64,000 nucleotides of DNA from Anthoceros angustus. Its lineage: Eukaryota; Streptophyta; Anthocerotopsida; Anthocerotales; Anthocerotaceae. Below, in pieces: positions 33,587 through 43,351 of the stretch (the stretch's first letter is position 1; each line of letters opens with the position of its first letter). The stretch covers positions 619,884-683,883 of the forward strand of contig MU008180.1 of NCBI GenBank assembly GCA_010909165.1, read 5' to 3'. Below the pieces are notes generated by a model. That model was not told the origin of the DNA and ran no database searches. It was given only the letters and a program-made list of their open reading frames with translations. Position numbers and translations under genes: made by a program.

Positions 33587-33951
33587 CAGTCGCGTGCACA
33601 AAGTAGCCAGGCCACAGAAAATCAGCTGCACTGCGCAAAAGATATGCTCTTCCCGTGCACCCTAATTGTTGTACATACATGACAAGCGCCACAGAAATTC
33701 TAAGTCTCCAGAGCGAGGGCGAACAAATTGAAAGCTGCCGGTTAGCAGGAAGGAAAGGAAGCATCATCCAAGCATGGCAAGTCAGGGCCAGGCAAGAGCT
33801 CACCGGCATGGCGCACACCAGCAAGTCTCGGAAGAAAGAAGAAACGCTGTTCTCTACGGTAGTGATGTGGTTTTAGGTCTCCTTTAACAGGTCTGTGTAG
33901 ATGTGTGGATTTGAAGGCCGAGCAGGCCAGTGCTACGACAGCCGCTAAGCT

Positions 33952-36900
33952 ATGTCCGCCGTTGCATTCGCCCCGCGTCCGCTTGCAGCGGCGGCAACAT
34001 CGTCCTCCTCAGCTCCTACTCCTCCTGGCCGATCCTTCTCCTACGAACGGGCGTCCCCCTCTCTGCGCTGGCCTGACGGGGACGCGGATGCCCCGCTCAG
34101 CACGCGCCGTAATGGCGGTCTCGTCACCCCCAGTCCAACAACTCAGGATGTCTCAGAGCAGGATGGCCATGGTGACGAGCAATCCGGATTCGTCTTCACC
34201 GAAGACTACATGCGCAACAGCAGGCTCGATGGCAAGCGGTATCGCTCCAGAAAAGCTGTGGCCAGGTTAGAAGCACCCAGTCCCCGGGTCATGTCCAAGA
34301 TTGCCTTGATCAAAGCCAAGGACTGGAAGAGCAGGGTGGCGCGTCTCACCGACGCCATCCTCTCTCTGGATGCAGCGGTTTTCGTCGCGGACATTTTGGA
34401 CGCTTGGACTGAGCAGCTCCATCCCACGGACCTGTGCTTTGTCGTGAAGATTGTGGGCCAAACCAACTGGCAGCGGGCTCTGGAAGTCTACGAGTGGCTC
34501 AATTTGCGCCGCTGGTACTCTCCCAACACGCGGATGCTTGCCACCATCATAGGTGTGTTGGGCAGAGCAAAGCAGGTTGCCATGGCAGATGAGCTGTACG
34601 AACGAGCGCAGCCTGAGATTGGGGACTGCGTGCAAGTCTACAATTCCATCATGAGCGCGCACGCCCGTCAGGGCGGGTGGCAAAGGGTTGAGCACATTTT
34701 TCGGCAGATGCAGCAAAGCCAGGTGCAACCTGATTTGATCACCTTCAATATACGGGCGAATGCGCAGACCAAAGCTGGTCTGCAGCGTGGGCACGCCGTG
34801 CATCTGTTGCACGACATCCGAGCTGCTGGGCTTCGACCAGACATTGTCACGTATAACACGCTCATAAGTGCGTGCACTAACAACAGCTGCTGGGAAGATG
34901 CCTTGGAGGTGTTCCGAGAGATGAGGCAGCACAGATGTGATCCGGACATTTGGACCTACAATGCTCTCATTACCGTCTTTGGCAGGGCAGGCATGGTGGA
35001 TTTGGCGGAGGAGTACTATCAAAGCATGCAGGCTAGCGGCTTACTTCCGGACGCTGTTACTTACAATGCTATGCTATCTGCGTTTGCCCGGAGTGGAAGG
35101 GTGGAGGATGTTGATGACATCCGAGTTCAGATGTGGAAAGCCAGGTGCAACGAAGATGAAATCACTTTCAACACTCTGATGCACATGTATGGGAAGTTGG
35201 GTCTGCCTGACAAGGCTGTGGAGGTTTACGACGAAATGAAAGGCCGTCAATGTCGTCCGGATGCAGTCACGTTTAGTATCCTCATCGACGTGCTTGGTAA
35301 AGCCGGCCTGATTGCAGATGCGGAACGTGTGTTCCAGGAGATGGGGGAGGCGCAAATTTGGCCGACGCTGCAGACATTTACTGCACTTATCTGTGCCTAT
35401 GCCAAAGCAGGCTTGCTGGGGCATGCAGAGAGGACGTACGACTCCATGTCAAAGTCAGGGATTGTTGCTGATGAGCTTGCCAACTCGGTGATGGTGGATG
35501 TGTTTTACAGAGCTGGACTGTCTTGGAGAGCGATATCAGCCTACCAGAATCTCTTGTCCTTAGGTGTGAGACCTGCCTTGCATACCTGTTCGATTATGCT
35601 GTCTGTGTATGCCAAGGAAGGCATGCAAAAAGAACTTAGAGAGTTGATGGGAAAAATGCAGCAACTGGGGTTTGAAGCAGCGTCTCTGTGTTCCAGCTTT
35701 GCAAAGGCTGGCCTGTGGGAGGCAGCATCATCAGCACTGGAAGTTTGCGTCAAGAATGGGCAGCCTATTGATAGGGAGACAATGGGGCTGGTGCTTGATT
35801 CATATGCCTCGAAGAACAAGTGCGATGAAGCATGCTCCTTTGTTCATTCTGTCAGTAAGTCTGGGCTGCAACCTGAAGTTACCTGGCTACGAGAAGCTTT
35901 GATATTAATGCTCGCAAGGGCAGAGAAACTAGACAAAGCAATGATAGAATTTAACAGGTTTGTGGACGATGGGCATAAAGCAACAACAGCGATGTACAGG
36001 GCTTTGATTGTTTCCTCGGAGAAAGCTGATATGCCAGATGAGGCTGTTCAACTGTTCGAAAGCATGCCGTCAGCAGAAGTTGAGCCTGATGAACGGTGCT
36101 GCAAGAGCGCTATCCAATCTTACTGCAATCTAGGACTTCCGAATCGGGCTTATGAGCTACAGCAAAAATCAAGACCCGCATTCGAAGGGCTGGGTGACTC
36201 CAGTGTGTACGTAACAATAATTGAGGCATTTGGCAAGCAACAGCGTTGGGAAGCAGCTGAAAAGTGCTTTGACGAACTACACAAGGATAACTTGCGCATT
36301 TGCACCAAAGCTTTGAATGCCCTCCTCTTTGCGTATGCAGAGTCTGGCCAATATGATCGCTTGCGGAAGACTTTCAATTCCATGACTGCGGAGGGTGTTA
36401 CAACTTCAGATATCTCCTCTAGTGCTGTGTTGAATGCACTGACCCCGGATGGTGTATCTGAAGAGCCCCATGAGCAGGCTCACGTTTTAGAGCAGCAGTC
36501 TCAAGTTGTGGAGCAGCTCGGATTTGTTCCCAACAGAAGGACCTTTCTGGTTATGCTGAATGCGTTGTCAAAAGAAGGTAATGTGCTGGAAGCCAAGAAA
36601 GTCTACTTGGAAATGAAGCAGGCAGGGTTTGTTCCACAACAGCAGGTGTACGCGATTTTGGTGGGGCTGTTTGCCAAGGTCGGCAGTGTAGAAGATGCTG
36701 AAAACATTATGAAGGACATGGAAGAGGCCGGATGTGCACCTGATGTTATTGTCAATAATGCCATGATTGGCCTATATGGTAAGTTGGGCGACTACAAAAA
36801 GGCCTCAGAGGTATTCAAGAATATGCTGATTTCAGATTGCACTCCTGATGTCGTTACCTACAACACTCTCATTCACCTGTACAGTAGGCACCAAATGGTG

Positions 36901-38352
36901 ACCGAAGCTTATATAGTGTTCCAGGAATTGTTGAAGGCTGGATTCAAACCAGACGTGACAACCTACACCACTCTTATAACTGGCTATGGAAGTGCACTTA
37001 TGTGGGAGGCTTGTGAATCGTTGTTCAAGGAGATGCAAGAGGTTGGATGCACGCCCAATGCCACCACTTATCATGCATTGATCAACGCATACAGGAGGGT
37101 TGGTATGCACGAAGCTGCTGAAAAAACTATGAAGGAAATGGAAGATGCCGGTTTTGAACCGACTGTAACGGCAATGCACATGTTGATGGATTCCTACGGG
37201 AAAGGTGGGGAGCCAGAGCTTGCAGATGAATTGATGGAAAAGCTGCGGACCACGGGTGTCGCCCCTACGGAGTTACAGTACACAGCGTTGATCGATGCGT
37301 ATTTGAAGGAAGATAACTATGAGCTGGCAGTGAAAAGGTTGAAGGACATGAAAGCTTCCGGACTCAGCCCAAATTTTGTGACATTCACTTGCGTCGTGGG
37401 AGCTGCGAGCAGGTGTCAGAGGAGAATCGATATGCTCATGTTGTTAGCAGCATTGCGAGACGTGGGCTTTTCCATCCCCTTTCGCTTGCTGACTGAGAAG
37501 GACAACGTTTTGACTGCTGTGGAGGAGCTCTTTGTGGAACTCCGCAACCTAGGACCGGCAGCTGGGCAGGGTATTGTGAATGTCCTCCAGGACCTCCTGT
37601 GGGCGTTCCAGAAGAGAGCGACGGCGACCCATATCCACCTGCTGGCCGTGAAAACGAGGATATATCCTGACGATCTGACACAAGTTGAGAGCAGAAAATG
37701 GGGCGGAGACCTTCGAAGATTGTCGGCTGGTGCTGGGCTAGTTGTGCTTTCCATGTGGCTCACTCGAATGCAGGAAGCATCCCTGATCGGCTCTCCAGAA
37801 TCGTCCAAGGCTGTAATGTTGGTCATCGGAAGGAACAGGAACAGCAACCGTGTTTCTCTCAGTAAGACCTTGAAAGCTCACTTGTGGGAGATGGGATCCC
37901 CGTTTCTGGTGTCCAAGACCAGGGAGGGTATCTTGATCGCCAAAGGGCATTCGTTGCGGAACTGGCTTAGAGATTCGCCCCTGTGTGTGGACCTTCAGCT
38001 CAAAGATGAGGCTATCGTACCAGCCTTAAACTCGATGCAGATGTTTAATGGAGCATGGATGAACAGGGAGATGGTGCCCATCCTGCAACAGATTGAGGCG
38101 AGCATGGGAGAATTGCGGCCCAAAAAGTTCTCCCGTCTGGCGCACATGGATGATGACAAAAGGAGGACATTCATTGCCCTTGACTTGGAGCACCACGCGG
38201 AGAAGATCGAGCGGGACAAGCGAAGAGGCGGACCACCTCGAAAGGTGTTGAAGCGTGCGAAACGGCTTTTCAGCAAACCAAAGGCAGGACCACGGAAAGA
38301 AGTATTTCCAGTACCTCAAAAGCTCAGTGGGAACGGAAGCGAAAGCAGCTAG
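33952..38352 (+). CDS. EMB1270: Chloroplast P-class pentatricopeptide repeat protein, EMB1270-like
   Basis: This single intronless frame of 1466 residues is close to the usual length of the Arabidopsis EMB1270 family (about 1440). The first 60 residues are rich in Ala, Ser, Pro and Arg with few acids, a likely chloroplast transit peptide. The segment from about residue 115 is diagnostic: AKDWKSRVARLTDAIL, PTDLCFVVKIVGQTNWQRAL, EVYEWLNLRRWYSPNTRMLA. Then come some 25-30 tandem PPR units of about 35 residues with the P-type signature (for example PDIVTYNTLISACTNN, PDAVTYNAMLSAFARSG, PDVTTYTTLITGYG). After about residue 1240 the repeats end and a C-terminal block follows (LVVLSMWLTRMQEA, KAHLWEMGSPF, WLRDSPLCVDLQLKD) similar to the SMR-like region of this group. 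The family binds chloroplast RNA and is needed for stability or splicing of plastid transcripts and for embryo development in Arabidopsis. No DYW editing domain is present. Confidence 0.92.
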   Translation: MSAVAFAPRPLAAAATSSSSAPTPPGRSFSYERASPSLRWPDGDADAPLSTRRNGGLVTPSPTTQDVSEQDGHGDEQSGFVFTEDYMRNSRLDGKRYRSRKAVARLEAPSPRVMSKIALIKAKDWKSRVARLTDAILSLDAAVFVADILDAWTEQLHPTDLCFVVKIVGQTNWQRALEVYEWLNLRRWYSPNTRMLATIIGVLGRAKQVAMADELYERAQPEIGDCVQVYNSIMSAHARQGGWQRVEHIFRQMQQSQVQPDLITFNIRANAQTKAGLQRGHAVHLLHDIRAAGLRPDIVTYNTLISACTNNSCWEDALEVFREMRQHRCDPDIWTYNALITVFGRAGMVDLAEEYYQSMQASGLLPDAVTYNAMLSAFARSGRVEDVDDIRVQMWKARCNEDEITFNTLMHMYGKLGLPDKAVEVYDEMKGRQCRPDAVTFSILIDVLGKAGLIADAERVFQEMGEAQIWPTLQTFTALICAYAKAGLLGHAERTYDSMSKSGIVADELANSVMVDVFYRAGLSWRAISAYQNLLSLGVRPALHTCSIMLSVYAKEGMQKELRELMGKMQQLGFEAASLCSSFAKAGLWEAASSALEVCVKNGQPIDRETMGLVLDSYASKNKCDEACSFVHSVSKSGLQPEVTWLREALILMLARAEKLDKAMIEFNRFVDDGHKATTAMYRALIVSSEKADMPDEAVQLFESMPSAEVEPDERCCKSAIQSYCNLGLPNRAYELQQKSRPAFEGLGDSSVYVTIIEAFGKQQRWEAAEKCFDELHKDNLRICTKALNALLFAYAESGQYDRLRKTFNSMTAEGVTTSDISSSAVLNALTPDGVSEEPHEQAHVLEQQSQVVEQLGFVPNRRTFLVMLNALSKEGNVLEAKKVYLEMKQAGFVPQQQVYAILVGLFAKVGSVEDAENIMKDMEEAGCAPDVIVNNAMIGLYGKLGDYKKASEVFKNMLISDCTPDVVTYNTLIHLYSRHQMVTEAYIVFQELLKAGFKPDVTTYTTLITGYGSALMWEACESLFKEMQEVGCTPNATTYHALINAYRRVGMHEAAEKTMKEMEDAGFEPTVTAMHMLMDSYGKGGEPELADELMEKLRTTGVAPTELQYTALIDAYLKEDNYELAVKRLKDMKASGLSPNFVTFTCVVGAASRCQRRIDMLMLLAALRDVGFSIPFRLLTEKDNVLTAVEELFVELRNLGPAAGQGIVNVLQDLLWAFQKRATATHIHLLAVKTRIYPDDLTQVESRKWGGDLRRLSAGAGLVVLSMWLTRMQEASLIGSPESSKAVMLVIGRNRNSNRVSLSKTLKAHLWEMGSPFLVSKTREGILIAKGHSLRNWLRDSPLCVDLQLKDEAIVPALNSMQMFNGAWMNREMVPILQQIEASMGELRPKKFSRLAHMDDDKRRTFIALDLEHHAEKIERDKRRGGPPRKVLKRAKRLFSKPKAGPRKEVFPVPQKLSGNGSESS

Positions 38353-38636
38353 AGAGTCCCTCCAGATAGTCCAGGCTGGGTTGACCAGTCAAGCAGGCGG
38401 AATTTGTACTTTGGATGACGGGGAGGCTTGCTGACAGCCACGCACCTCCGCACTGCTGAGGCGGTTGTCGCTCACCTGACACGGCAGTTTCGGTGGAGAA
38501 ACATTCCCCACCAGTTTGCTCATTGCTTGTTGTAGTGAGAGGCAGGTCCATGATTGCTTCCATGGACACAACATGCTTGTACCTGCAACCTGTGCGCCCA
38601 TTTCAGCTTCTTGCTCTCTGACGTTGCTGGGCAGCC

Positions 38637-40706
38637 ATGCCCGAGTCGCCCAGTTCCGCGGCCTTGGGTGCTCCCAAAGATGCAAGGGACTTGAGTGCTC
38701 CCACGTCCTCTACAAGGGTAAGACCCTCTCTTGACTGAATTGTGGCATTCTCGCTTGCATGCGGCTTGTGACACATCAATGTGCAGGGGATGTGGGCAGC
38801 GTACTTCGTTTGTTGGGTCTTGGGGAACGGGAGTCTTTTCTCATGGAACAGCATGCTCACAGTCGAGGATTATTTTGCCTTCGTATTCCCTGTAAGTGTT
38901 TCATTCCCGTTGTGTAGCCTGAGATGAAAGTCTTGCATTTGAGTAGCAATTTGGTTCAGACCACAGATGAGCAGCTTTTTCGGAGGCATGCTTTTGCAGA
39001 AATATCACCCGGCGCGGGTCTTCACTCTGGTGTACCAGCCATTTGCGCTTGCTACCATGGCCATCCTCACATACCATGAGGCTAAAGTGAACACGCGATT
39101 CCGCATCCTGTTTGGCTACTCCTCCTTCTTCTTGTTGATTTTGCTGATACCGGTGGTAAGTATTGAATCCTGAAGAACATGTATGGGAAGCTTGTCTACT
39201 GAGCTTGTTATCTAAGACATCTCTGTGGAACAGCTGGACCTTGCCACTTCGGGACGTGGTGGAATTGGTCCGTATGTAGGGACATCTATCATTATCGCAG
39301 GTTTCGGGATAGCCGATGCACATGTACAAGGAGGGATGTTTGGTGATCTTTCCTACATGCACCCCGAGTTTATCCAGGTACTCTTAAGACTGCTACGTGT
39401 ATGAGGAAAGAAAAAAGCTTGCGAGTATTGTTTGTATCGGGTTATGATATTGACGGGGACGTTGTCTGTCATGCTTTTCAACCAGTCTTATGCAGCAGGT
39501 TTGGCTGCTTCAGGCGCGGTAACTTCAGGTTTACGAATGATAACTAAGGCAGCTTTCGAAAACACGAAAGATGGCCTCAGAAAAGGCGCTCGTGAGTTGC
39601 ACTCTGTCCTTCGTTTTCATTGCTGAATCTGCTGACCCCAGACTCTGGCCACTTCTCACCGCACTTATTAGTGTTTCGGCGTGTGCAGTAATTTTTTTTT
39701 TTGTGTCGGCCTTCTTTGAATTCATCTGCATTATTTTATACGCCAGTGTGTTCCCTCGACTTGAGATTGTGAAGCAGTATCGGTTAAAAGCTTCTGCTGA
39801 TGGCGCAAAGACAGTAGCAGCTGATTTAACTGCAGGCGGAATTGCAGCAGAAGAAATTGGCCAAGTACATTGCGAACCACCCTGCGCTTTAGATTCCTGT
39901 AAATTGGGTCAACTAATCAGAACTCTTTTTCGGTTGCGTCTACAGGATGAAGAAGCTGCCAAATATCCGGCACGCTTAAATAGTATGCAGCTAATCAAGC
40001 TAAATATTGATTACGTCTTTGATGTTGTCCTCATTTACATGCTTACTCTGTCCATCTTTCCGGGATTCCTGTCTGAGGACACTGGCAGACATCGACTGGG
40101 GTCTTGGTAACCGACTTCATTCTCGCCTCATCCCGGTCAACTTTCTTTTTGCAGCATCTGTACGACCTGTATTTACTACGTATACTTTGCTGCAAGTTTG
40201 AGGGACCGCTTGTCTGTAATCAGGTATGCGATCACCCTGATTGCGATGTTCAACGTGGGGGATCTGGTGGGCCGATATATACCCCTGTGTCATGCTTTGA
40301 TGTTGAAATCAAGGCGCCTTCTCATGACAGCTTGTCTGAGTCGGTTTCTTCTGGTTCCTGCGTTTTATTTCACTGCCAAGTACGGCACTCAAGGGTGGAT
40401 GCTAATGCTCACCATAATTTTGGGCTTGACAAATGGGTACCTCTCAGTCTGTGTGTTCGTCAATGCACCCCAAGGCTATACGGTACGTAATTTCCACCGT
40501 CGTTGCAGTGTATCACGGAATGACTGCACACTAGGTCGCCACAGTCTGAGGTTATGCTTACCGCTATCACGCACGTTGGCTTTTTTTGGGTTGTTCAGGG
40601 CCCAGAACAAAACGCGATTGGAAACATCTTGGTTCTGTTTCTCATTGTTGGCCTGTTCTTGGGCGTTACACTCGATTGGTTATGGCTAATCGGCAAAGGA
40701 TGGTAG
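38637..40706 (+). CDS. Equilibrative nucleoside transporter (ENT/SLC29)
   Basis: This is a membrane permease for nucleosides. Exon 1 (38637-38717) encodes a short Ser/Pro/Ala-rich tail. Exon 2 (from 38787) begins GMWAAYFVCWVLGNGSLFSW with NSMLTVEDYFAF, the first TM and signature of the ENT family. Later exons give TM segments VFTLVYQPFALATMAIL, LFGYSSFFLLILLIPV, GTSIIIAGFGIADAHVQGG with GDLSYMHPEF (conserved TM5 region), SYAAGLAASGAVTSGLRM, FVSAFFEFICIILYA, then a cytosolic loop, YVFDVVLIYMLTLSIFPGF, ALTLIAMFNVGDLVGRY-like block, RFLLVPAFYF, MLTIILGLTNGYLSVCVF and the last TM GNILVLFLIVGLFLG. The stop is at 40704-40706. About ten introns are implied. It converges on DCC1, with only about 140 bp between stop codons. 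Plasma-membrane versus tonoplast location cannot be told. Confidence 0.92.
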
Positions 40707-40844
40707 AAGGCTGATTGAAATCAGATGTACTGCGAGACATAAAGAAAAAATGGGTAGCAGACATTAATGTGAAGATGTCATGGGGCGTAAAATCGGAAAG
40801 AAATTTTGCAATTTCGTCTCGCGAGTTCGGTGGTCTGAAAATGT

Positions 40845-42417
40845 TCATCTTGCATTGTACACGGGCGGAAAGGCTGCATCCGGCTGGGTTTTCCTGGTGT
40901 ACTTGAGCAGCATTGCCTCTACTGATAGTCCAGGAACCCGTAGATCACTGCATGAGAATTCTGGTCAGATGCCAGGTAACTCGGTAAGGACGCAAACCAG
41001 AAACGAGGAACTAACGTAAGGAGGAGGCTAACCTGACATAATGCTGCAGATCTTCCCACAACCATTTTGGCTGTTCTTTGAAGAGTGCAGCAAATCGCTC
41101 TGCAGGTTTCATGGGGAGGGAGGAACGGCTGAAAACTCTCACCCATGACTGAGACCCCAAAGTTTCCACCAAAGCCTCTCCCGCTAGCATCTCCAAGGTA
41201 GGCCTGATTGCAGGCGGCAACCGCCGTTGCCATGCTTCCAGGAACTCTTCAGACTTCCACCTGCAGTACTTCTACAATCAATTGTAATGGCCAAAGTGAT
41301 AGTAGGTGAGCACCATCAGTACAGAGACTGGACCGTCACCTTGGGTTATCTAGCAGCAGCTCTCTCGCGTACTGGATGCAAATTTTGGATTGGTCAAGTA
41401 ACCAGGTTTCCTCTTGCATACCTGGCATCTGTGCAGAAGGAGACAACGCTTGGTTACAACGCTATGCTATCAGAAAGGGATATCAGACAGCAACTGGAAA
41501 CGCACCTGTACTCCGTATACGGCTAAGCAGTGCCGGACAAGCTTTTCAGAGAAACCATCAGCCGCCATGGTGGGTAAAACGTCGGACGCCTTGAGGCCAT
41601 CTAAAGGCCAGTCATGGTACACAGCATTCAAAAGGAGGACTTCGAGGAGGCCCTTCATGAACTGGGGTTCTAAAGTCCTCCAGTGCCTTCCTATCTGCAC
41701 AGCGCCGAGCTCCTTAAGGGCTCCTTCCAGCTCTTGATCACTCGCCTGTACATTGCTCGATAGATAATCCCAGCTGTACAGCCCCAGATCCTCATCTCGT
41801 GCAGTACCAGCAACCCCATGGCCAGTCTCTGTGTTATCGTGCTCTTCCTTGTATGGATTCTGAGTCAGCAGATTTTTCAGCTTCTCTATTCTGGGTGCTG
41901 TTTCCACCAGCTCGACGTACCCACCAACTGTAGCTACTACTGTGGCATTCCCGTGCCCTGCACAAGGATCTACAATGTCAGGCAACCCTCCAGCATGCGG
42001 CCAACAGGAGCAGCTGCACCTCCCGAAAGACCTCATACACACCTACTTGCTGTGGTCCATCATCCCCACTCTCTGTTTCAGTGGGACGATCATTCTCTTC
42101 CGGAGATACCAGTAAGACAGTGTTGGAGGTGGAGACATACTTGACAGCATAAGTGGTGGAACTGCTACAAAGTACTGCCTCATCGTTCGAAGATCCTTTA
42201 ATACACACTCTGGCAGACAAGCACATCATCAGATGACGGAAATTGTTGGGAACGATCACGTTCAAAGGGTTGAGCTCTACCTGCCGTCCAGTATCTCTTT
42301 GAGAAGCCTTTGGTCCACCTCCAGAAGTCTGTATTGCTGGCAACCGAAGGTGCGGCCATAATTGAGTTTTGTGCTGCCAGAGCTGTCGCTCTCATCGATG
42401 CCCAACGCCTTGAGCAT
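40845..42417 (-). CDS. DCC1: Sister chromatid cohesion protein DCC1 (Ctf18-RFC subunit)
   Basis: This is a subunit of the alternative clamp loader Ctf18-Dcc1-Ctf8-RFC, which acts on PCNA in cohesion and replication. Exon 1 is 42281-42417 (ATG 42417), and a 71-nt intron leads to exon 2 (42047-42209), which reads GRVCIKGSSNDEAVLCSSS and TYAVKYVSTSNTVLLVS. Exon 3 (about 41930-41506) has YVELVETAPRIEKLKNLL, EELxGALKELGAVQI-like block, HWRTLEPQFMKGLLEVLL, NAVYHDWPL, and HCLAVYG. The next exons give ETWLLDQSKICIQYARELL and WKSEEFLEAWQRRLP with PTLEMLAGEALVETLG, SLPMKPAERFAALFKEQPKW and WEDLQHYV. The last exon ends GLSVEAMLLKYTRKTQP and PVYNAR, the invariant DCC1 tail, with the stop at 40845-40847. 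Every block of the family is present in order. An upstream start is possible, but 42417 fits the family well. Confidence 0.92.
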
Positions 42418-43351
42418 CCTCCGTGTGACAGTGGACAGTGCGCGAGAGATGGTTGTGGAGCAAGAAATGGCGTGATGTCCGCAAGCTGGGGTTAAGGAAA
42501 GCAACCCAGCCAGGATGTAAGCGAGCCCCCAACAGCTGCGAAGGGCTTGCTCAAGCCGCTGGGCTGATTGCGGTTTCCCGCTCAGGACGAGTGCGAATCG
42601 GGTAACTTTGCAAATATATTTGAAGAAATCGGGCTTCTTTTGCCAGACATAATAGCGACGAGTAGGTGCGCTGTCTGCTAACACCCACCCGCATACGTGA
42701 CATACGGATGGTTCGACGCAGGTATGTACTGTGAAGCGAAGTGACATTCGTGTAGCTGCACAATCTCTATATTGATGATCTTGCCCAGAACATGCACACA
42801 GGCAACAGATTCAGGCGAACTCCACCCAAGTCGTGTTACTGCGCAGACCTTGGATATACCATCGTTTCTGCTCACCCTACAGGCGGTTGCATGTTGAGAA
42901 CTCTCCGGCCCGAGAAAGGAGTGCCATCAAGAACACTACGGTAGAATTCGTCCTCAAAAAGCCTGGAAGAGAAGCAAACGTGTTAGCATCTTTCACATCT
43001 GTATGGGAAAAACAAGATACAAGTGATGAGCAAAGAGATCAATGCATGACGTACCCTGTAGATAATCACGCTGCTCAGCAATGATTCCTCTAGCAGAAAC
43101 GTCCAACGCTTTTCACTAGACCGTTCTGACCTTGCAATTTGGGAGGGACCCAATCCAGATAGACCACCGACCTTCAGTCACAGACCAATGCAGTCTGAAT
43201 GCAGTCTGAAAGTGTTGCTTCCTGTTGCGTTTACTGCCTACCTGTTGAGAATATCGCCGGCGTATCACATGTACTTCATAAGCTAACTAGACATGACTTT
43301 AAATTCGTGAAGTGACCATGAATATCCCCAGGACCTACGGCTTCTGTAAGT
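42418..43351. other. Spacer between DCC1 and the coiled-coil gene
   Basis: No gene is supported. The open frame running upstream of DCC1 to 42747 (minus) is not similar to DCC1 proteins and is probably 5' UTR. The right side is the 3' UTR of the coiled-coil gene. Confidence 0.5.
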
